Assembly: GCF_022581195.2 (NCBI RefSeq)
Contig: NC_061482.1
Coordinates: 12,648,001-12,712,000 of the forward strand
Reading direction: 5' to 3'
Source: Helicoverpa zea
Lineage: Eukaryota > Arthropoda > Insecta > Lepidoptera > Noctuidae
DNA length: 64,000 bases
Part shown: positions 56,937-64,000 of the stretch, in pieces
How positions within the stretch are numbered: the first letter of the stretch is position 1
How the letters are laid out: the number at the start of each line of letters is the position of its first letter
Position numbers and translations under genes: made by a program
Notes under the pieces: generated by a model
Told to the model about the DNA's origin: nothing
What the model saw: only the letters and a program-made list of their open reading frames with translations
Database searches by the model: none

Positions 56937-58787
56937 TATGAATGAAGCTTGGTGGAGGATAATAGGGTGATAAACTGTTTGTCCTCAAAGCAGGAAACGT
57001 CAAGATACGTTTAATGATAGCCTGCTCGTTTACAATGATACTGGCTTCATTGTTTATTTTAAACTACAAATCCCGACTGGCCAGTGCAATACATTTTGCA
57101 TAAGTCCTGTATCTGGCCAATTTCATTGACTTAGCGTGCCTCTTTTACAGAATAGGTATATTAATTGTTAGGTCTTCTTTTCCATTTGTATCGTACATCT
57201 TGTTGTCCTGGATTCTGCACCTAAAGCACTACTTCTTAATTAACACTCATTATTTGTGTAATCCGTATCTTCCATTAAACCCTATTTTAGACACGTATTT
57301 TTAATTGGCTCTTATTTTGCAGTTACGTATGGACTATTGTTTTTTATCCCGGAGTTAGGTTTTCTGTACAGAAAATTCAAAGTTTAATTGAAAAGGAACA
57401 TTTGGTCAAAAAGATGTTATTGCACATTTAGTCTCAGGGATCAAAAACAGTTTTCTGTTGCTTAGCATAAATTATTTACTACATTAACTACTCTGTATGG
57501 ATTACATATTACCTACATGTTATCAGTGTTCATTATTAGCTCATGCTTTATCAATAATTTCAATAGGTAAATACCCTGACTAGCTTGTCAACTCGCTGGG
57601 TGCTCGCTTTGGTGGTGTCTCAACCTGCATAATTTCGCACTCATAAAATCTCATCAGATAAAAATTTTAATGAATAGACAAGCACATAACCTTGCTTTCA
57701 TGTCATTTTACCAACAAATAAAATAGGTACAGGAACCTACTTACACATTTTCCTTTGCTGCATCGTAAACAAATGATGTAAACAAATAGATTTTGGCCTG
57801 TTTTTGTTTATTCATATACCTGCCAAGTTATCACAATACCTATTCAGGAAACTTCCCATGGCTTTACCGTAAAAACAATAGATGTTACTATATTCTTTTA
57901 TTTTGATTGCAGGTACATGTCGGCATGATAAGTTGACGTATCGAGAAATCATCGCTTCAATTGTTTTTATACTTGAGTCCTGCCGTACCTAAACAAGCTA
58001 GTTCTAAGCTAGAAATATTGTTAGTTGAATTTTTACATGACTACATTTTTTATAACGTAAAGAGGTGATGCATTTTTGTCTTCGAACCTGTAATACTTGT
58101 TGATTAGCTGTGGAGATAATATGGATGGATCTCATTTGAATTTTCATTGATTTCATACATCATAGTATTTTGTCACATTATTACTGGACTGCAATACAGA
58201 ACTGAAAATGTTTTTTTGATATTTTATTTGACTTGACCATTTTTCGACAAGTGTTTCCTTACTTGAACATTTATCTATTCCGTTTCTTACCTATCTCAAC
58301 AGTGTGATCGTGATTCAAATGTCATCGTCTGATAATCACAGCCGACGAATGGCGGGGGTACGCTATAGGTCAAATAAGTAGGTTACTAAAGGAAAACAGC
58401 GTCAATTCAGCCAAATGATAAGTACAAAGATATTTGTTAGAAATTAGGAGTTAATAGTGAATAAAAATCGATGTTGTATGCATTTTTTAATGAATATACA
58501 TTAATAAAAACCACGTCAATACACATACATACATGTTAAAAATGTGATCCACACAGAAATTAATTATTTGTGCCACTCAGTGCATCAATTAAATGACGGA
58601 CACAAGCTTCTTAAGAAGTGTTACGCTTATCCAGCTAAATTATATACTTATTGCCAACTTATGTAAATGAAAGCGATATTCATGCAAACTAGAACCGATA
58701 CCTACAGCACAAAATTTCTGATGCTATCGAAATACAAAGTTACGTAAGTAGCATAACTTAACAAAAATAAAGCAGTGACTTGTACTT
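56937..58787. other. Intergenic or intronic, nothing recognised
   Basis: No ORF or repeat was confidently recognised. Confidence 0.4.
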
Positions 58788-59758
58788 TAGGGGAGATGTT
58801 CCTAAAACGGGTACCCCTCCTAAAACGGGTAGGCTTTGCCATTCGTATATTATATGTCTTAGTGTGAACATGTGAGTGTAGAGCGGTGCACTACCCCCCC
58901 GCCGATCACGGTCAGTTGGCTCGCGCGCCTAGAGCGAGCGTTTTCGAGGTAAGACGTAAAAAAAGTTTTTTGCAGAGTTTACTAAAAAAAATCGGATTAT
59001 GCTAGGGCTGACTACTCAAATATGGTGCAAGATACGGTTTTCGTAGTTTTGTATTATCATTTTGCATGTTATATGCTTATTAATTGTGAATACTTAGTGG
59101 TCTCCTTGTTTACTATTTTAAGGTTAAGGTAGTTGAAATTTAAAATGTGCTTTTGGGCAAAACGGGTAGGGGCATAACGGGTGACTACCCGATGCGAAAT
59201 AAGGGCCCACTTCCTCAATTGATCCCACAGAAAGCTAATCGAAGACAAAGGAAGCCACAGAGAGCTGAAGAAGTACAGGAACAGCTTGAAAAATAAATTA
59301 AAATATGTTTTCTCTGATTTTTAACAAAATTATCTGCTGGTAGAATTACAATTTCAAATGTAACATTTAATAAAGTAAAAAAGTGATCTAGACTGATCAA
59401 AATAAGAAAACTGTTAAACATAATTAAGGAAACTAATTAACGATAAAGATTTCCTGGATAATAGAAGGCTAAGATATGTTTTCTAATTCATTTATCACAT
59501 AAATTCATTCATTACCTGCTTTGCCCAAATGCGCTACCCGTTTTAGGACCCCCCTGAGGGCAAAGCGGGTATTTCGAAGGGGTTTATTTTTTTGATTTTT
59601 TTCTGAATTTTGAAGAAGATTAGTAAGACTGTCTTATGTTTTCCAAAGTTTATTATATAAACAACCCTATGAGTACAATTACAAGTCGCATATAATGTTC
59701 TTGGTTATTTTATTTAACATCTTCCCTTAGCTTACCCGTTTTAGGAACATCTCCCCTA
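58788..59758. mobile_element. TIR transposon with ACGGGTA subterminal repeats
   Basis: The perfect terminal inverted repeat GGGGAGATGTTCCTAAAACG...GGTA lies within TA dinucleotides (Tc1/mariner/pogo-like target). The inner motif AAACGGGTA or its inverse recurs near 58818, 59160, 59531 and 59733. No complete transposase is present. A short plus-strand frame near 59230-59295 (QRKPQRAEEVQEQLEK) could be a C-terminal remnant. Confidence 0.8.
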
Positions 59759-60998
59759 CATAATATCTCAGCCAAAATAATTCACAATTGACAGTTCATT
59801 TTAGATCACTTTATAAAGACTAGATCTTAATGCAACAATAATCACAAATGAGCAATAAATATAAATGAATATAACCAAAATATATTAATGTGGGGGCTGA
59901 CATAACGTTTAATACAAAAATAATAAGTATTTGTGCTGTTAAACCTATCATAAATGCTTTATTTATTAGTAAACAAAAACTCTCCTTCTTAATCCTCTTA
60001 AATCTAAATAAACTTTGATATAAAATAAAAAAATAACCTTGAAATAATCTAGTATGGCACTCGACGCCAAGACGGTTGAGGTAAAAATATTTTGTAAATT
60101 ACGTAGAAACCATTATTACTGTCGAAAATATAAAGATATTTTGAAGCATTGTGACTTTAGTATAAAACAAAAATGATAAGAAAAATACAGCATATTCATT
60201 TGGAATAGGAAAAAGAGATTCAAAATTGCGTAAACACATCACACACACACGTATTCCAACAGCGAGAAGGCAAATACATTATAATTTTCAGTGTATCAAA
60301 ACTGGCTAAATTTCAATCATTCAACGATGATTTCAAACTTGAAGCTATCAGAACCAAATGCAAGTTTTTGACTATCAATTTATTTACGAGTTAAATACGA
60401 AAGAACTATAATCTTATCATAGCTCTAAATATATAGAAGGTTACACGGTCGTTATTAAATAATAAATCAAACAGTATGTACACGCAATTTACATTAATTC
60501 AACATTTATGGATCTAAACAAAATGCTAGTTACGAAACGGAGGGTAAGACATTGAATATAAATATTAACTTTCATACAAATAAGTGCTAAACTACCGCTG
60601 TAGGCAGTAAACTTTTAGAAAAAGACATCAATAATGTCTACGAACGTCGTTAATTACAATAACTATTAGAATTTCTAAACTGCACTTTTTGAACACCAAA
60701 TATTTTCATATACCCTAACGACAGTTTAGCTAATTAAAAAAATATAGGTATCATTTTTGTATAACAGTCATTTGTAATTTTCTACCTTGAGATTAAGTAG
60801 GCGTTTTGGTCATAAATTGTTAATTTCTTTAATGTACGCTCACTCCAATAACTATGTTGTTATTAATTGCCCTACTAAGGGATTAAAATAATTTTATATT
60901 CTGGCGAAATGTGCTATATTGTCACGTACCTACTTGAGATAAATATTTTCTTCAATATAGTGATTTCATAAAAATACTGCGTACAGATCTAAGGTTTA
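59759..60998. other. Intergenic or intronic, nothing recognised
   Basis: AT-rich DNA with a short CA run at about 60237-60249. No gene is seen. Confidence 0.4.
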
Positions 60999-61131
60999 TA
61001 TCAGCCATACTCAACCTTGTTAGGGATCCGTAGTTACCCCTTGATGCTTGGTACTCAGGGCTGATCCAGGTGGGTCAATTACAAAGGCTCGACGGGCTGC
61101 AGTTTGAGTATGGCTGGTTTATACTCTGGGT
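60999..61131. mobile_element. Short hAT-like MITE
   Basis: The ends ATCAGCCATACTCAA and TTGAGTATGGCTGG are inverse copies, and the right end includes GGGCTGCAGTTTGAGTATGG. This pattern is typical of hAT ends with CTCAA near the tip. It is tentative. Confidence 0.5.
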
Positions 61132-62604
61132 ACGCGGGCCACGACGATGGTATAGAAACAAGTCATTAGACCAATTAATTGCTTCTGACCACCGGTGAAC
61201 AGACGATCGCATAGATAAACATAGTGGCGAGAATGACAAACCATATTGACCTGAGCAAAACTGCCATTGAAACGAACGAGACGTAACACTATCCAGCTAA
61301 CAAGTCGAGGTGACGTAGACGCTGGTAAAGTATGTCACAGGTACTGACAGCGTTACATCATTTATTGCTACTTCACAAAGAAATATCAATAGCAGACAAA
61401 TCTGGCACGATCACTTTCCTGCTTTAAAAAAAGTAAGCCTGAACAGTTTTCGTTGAAATCGGAGGGCATTTAGTATTTGAGTAATCATACCGTTATTTAT
61501 GTAAATTTTAAAAATATAATACAAATGCAAACCTCCCTAATGCGTGGGAGAAATGCTAACTCAAATGTGAGCTTCATAAACGTTCGTGATTTTGTACAGT
61601 CTTGATAGAAAGTCTATCTTAAGCTTAAAATAAAATACAATCAAGTACTGTATAGTATATGTTGATTGATTTGCTATTGACATCACCTTGTACTACTCAA
61701 TTTCAAATCGCATCGAAGATAAAATAAAACATAATCACAGTGAAAGTTAAATGACGTAAGAATTCATTAATTTTGCTTTGGTATCTTTTAGGAGGATATT
61801 CCAAAAGTGGCACTTAGGTCGAATAAAATTAATCGCTTAACTATCTTAAATATGTAGTTACATTTCCAATAAAAATAAACGCAGGTAGGGAGGTATATGT
61901 AGTAAGCAGCTTTTAAAGTGCGCGAACACCCTGTAAACAATTAAAGAGAATTAGTAAAGCTGACCTACTAGGCTTCATGCTCCACAGCTCACTAGGTAAA
62001 TGAAGATTTAGATAATACTTATTGCTCGATAAGTGTTTAGTGAATGGTGGAGCAATCAACCCTTAGTAAAACTCAATAACCAAAATTCATTAAACTAATT
62101 GAATTCTAAGGAATTATGAAACAAAGTATCGACTCTATCATTCTTCATGCTTTTACAAAAAATACTATAGCAAACATAATTAATCACCGCTTGTTGATAT
62201 ACGGGCATGCAAACTGTTTCGCTTGATTTATTTATTAACTTTCTTTGAATTTAAACAAAAAGAAAATGTTAACGATAAATTGCTTTAATGGTATAATCAA
62301 TTATTGTATAGTTAGAACAAAATCACAATTTATTGTTCACATTATGGAGTACATTGGCTTCACAAATTAAACTTTTTAAAAATTTTCTCCAATACGAATT
62401 TATTTTTTTGATGCGGTTTCTCTATTTCCCTTTACGTTTATTCTCGATTTGACAATAACTATAGTGTTTTTCTGGAAAATATGAGTTTTAATCGCGCAAA
62501 AGTTAACAATACTATTGAAAGCTGCTCTGACTTACTACCTCGTAAATTATAATATGGCATTAAGCGTCTCTAGGCCCTATTTATTTAGAGTGCTAAAAGT
62601 TTGA
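61132..62604. other. Intergenic or intronic, nothing recognised
   Basis: No ORF or repeat was confidently recognised. Confidence 0.4.
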
Positions 62605-62945
62605 CTACAAAAAGTTAGACAGGGCATTCGTCACAATGTTTAAGGCCGCAAACGCACAGGCAGGTGGCTTGCTTAGCGCCTAGTGTCTAGCGCGTCACCT
62701 AGCGAGTAGCCCAGTAAAACGAACGTTCTAAAATGAACGCGACCGGCTGCACTGCGCGCTTATGGATACACGCCAAGCGACTAGCTAGGCGCTAAGCGCG
62801 CAGTGCAGCCGGTCGCGTTCATTTTAGAACGTTCGTCCGAACGGCGCGAAGCAAGCCACCTGCCTGTGCGTTCGCGGCCTAAGAGAAATTCTCCATACAA
62901 CTTTTTCTTAAACACGTGACGAACGCCAGTTAAACTTTTTTGTAG
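62605..62945. mobile_element. MITE carrying a second, hairpin MITE
   Basis: The outer element has inverse ends CTACAAAAAGTTAGACAGGG and its imperfect mate up to 62945, meeting at GTCAC...GTTTAAG. Its centre holds a 240-bp near-palindrome (62639-62882) with GGCCGC...GCGGCC ends. Confidence 0.85.
62639..62882. mobile_element. GC-rich hairpin MITE (inner)
   Basis: The ends TTAAGGCCGCAAACGCACAG and CTGTGCGTTCGCGGCCTAAG are inverse. A second, almost perfect arm pair (ACGTTCTAAAATGAACGCGA and inverse) lies around 62722 and 62818. Nearly the whole unit could fold into one hairpin. Confidence 0.85.
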
Positions 62946-63628
62946 AAAGACCATAAATGTTTACAAAAATAATATTTCTTAGTAAACCTTACTATTGCAC
63001 TAAAACCAGGCTGTTTTTTCACGGTCCGACAGGCAATCAGCTGAAACTGAACCGATACGGAATCGACTGTGAAATTTCAATTATCCTTCTCGTTTTGTCT
63101 TTTCCATTTATGGAAAAACTGGAGAAATTCTTCATTTGTAAGCAATTACTTAATATACAAAATAGAAGCAGAATTTAGATATTTGCAGTCAACAAGCAAC
63201 TTAATTAATTTTATAGGACTATTGAAAGCGACTGCCTTACGGCCACAATTCGATATTTTAAAATGAATATTTTTATAATCGCGAATAGTTTTGATGATAT
63301 TCACGAATTATAATTTAATATTACATGCCCACTACATACCATGTCAGCTACAAATCTGTTTTCTTGACTTTAACATTAAGTCCCAAAAAGCTGAAAATTT
63401 TGGAAATATTTTGAAAATGAAATAGAACACTCTCCATACATTTAATAAATGGTGTCTATTGTTTATATACTTTTTTGCTTTCTGTGAGTTAATGCCAGAC
63501 TACTTGTGTTTTAATGTATGAATATGTTAGTTCATGTTAGGAAAATAAAGAAAGAGGCTCCAGAACTTACTATACGGAAAGCCAAAGCGTCACTCGGCAC
63601 GGTACGACAATAACAACGCTGCAATAAC
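62946..63628. other. Intergenic or intronic, nothing recognised
   Basis: Two overlapping short ORFs (62957-63178 and 63069-63266) have no recognisable content. Confidence 0.35.
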
Positions 63629-63821
63629 GTAAGGGTGCATCTACACGGTATAAGTAGCTTGCGTATGTTGAGGCACTTGCGCAGGATTACAGGCATTTAA
63701 AAAACGTGCCGGTCCAGGGACCCTGCATGTCCCAAAGCAGAATACCCGCGTGCTATTGTCACTTGTCACTTGCGCATGTTAACTTGTTCCAGCTACATGC
63801 ACCGTTAGACGCACCCTACAA
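63629..63821. mobile_element. MITE with AAGGGTGCATCTA ends
   Basis: The left end AAGGGTGCATCTACACGGT and the right end (inverse AGGGTGCGTCTAACGGTG) match imperfectly, as do inner CTTGCGTATGTTG/ACATGCGCAAG blocks. Confidence 0.65.
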
Positions 63822-63841
63822 TACATGATATATAGTCTTAC

Positions 63842-63976
63842 CTTTACGAGCATTAAGTTGACTAGAAAGAGTTCGGTTATCGTTGCTTTCTCGCCGAGTC
63901 GCCGCGGGCAGTTGGCGTTGGTAATGTTGGCGGTTCGACCACCGCCTGACCCCACATCGATACACAAGTTAGTCAA
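63842..63976 (-). CDS. Possible exon of an unknown minus-strand gene
   Basis: A CG-rich open minus-strand stretch (…GRTANITNANCPRRLG, then EKATITELFLVNLMLVK) ends at a good donor (AAAG|GTAAGACTAT) at 63841. The only ATG near the donor would give four codons, so it may be a 5' UTR exon or an internal exon with an acceptor near 63944 (GGGGTCAG). No family is recognised, and chance cannot be excluded. Confidence 0.25.
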
Positions 63977-64000
63977 GCAAAGCGTTATGTAGCATATATC

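Overview
The window looks like nuclear DNA of a lepidopteran insect (moth or butterfly). It is AT-rich, has intron-split genes with animal GT/AG splice sites, and is crowded with repeat types I associate with Lepidoptera: tRNA-headed SINEs, APE-type and restriction-endonuclease-type LINEs, a Ty3/gypsy element, and many short inverted-repeat elements (MITEs). No species call is possible from the sequence alone.

Layout. (1) 1-4580: the 3' part of a decayed Ty3/gypsy retrotransposon (gag, protease, RT/RNase H, integrase, 3' LTR), interrupted in the protease by a 5'-truncated LINE. (2) 4581-7500: repeat debris, including a fold-back element, an R1-like LINE stub with a 15-bp target duplication, and a SINE. 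(3) About 7500-13180: a near full-length two-ORF LINE with a few frame breaks. (4) 15856-27981, minus strand: eight exons of a proton-coupled oligopeptide transporter (SLC15/PTR2 family). The first and last exons are not visible. Its introns hold a deletion derivative of a THAP/YqaJ-type DNA transposon and other repeats. (5) 28000-35100: intergenic, with SINEs, MITEs, a 120-bp tandem repeat and a roughly 900-bp GTGTGCGCAGGAGT-type minisatellite. (6) 35112-44585, minus strand: TCF25/NULP1 in 11 or 12 exons, with an ambiguous 3' end. (7) 44586-47237: the head-to-head intergenic region between TCF25 and QSOX, largely one repeat-rich element with a LINE stub inside it. (8) 47238-49031, plus strand: an intact, intronless quiescin sulfhydryl oxidase. 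(9) 49032-64000: gene-poor DNA with several inverted-repeat elements and one possible exon at the right edge.

The three host genes do unrelated work and form no operon-like unit: peptide uptake at the plasma membrane, ribosome-associated quality control, and disulfide formation in the secretory pathway. The joined TCF25 exons keep one reading frame through 2283 nt, and the eight transporter exons keep phase at every junction, so both models are internally consistent.

The most interesting signals are: a gag stop in a UGA-CUA-G context, with gag and pol in the same frame; the THAP/YqaJ transposon reduced to its two ends with convergent first exons; two same-length, oppositely oriented 231-bp MITEs 8 kb apart; nested hairpin elements at 62.6-62.9 kb; and the two possible TCF25 C-termini. 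I found no clearly undescribed multi-gene system.
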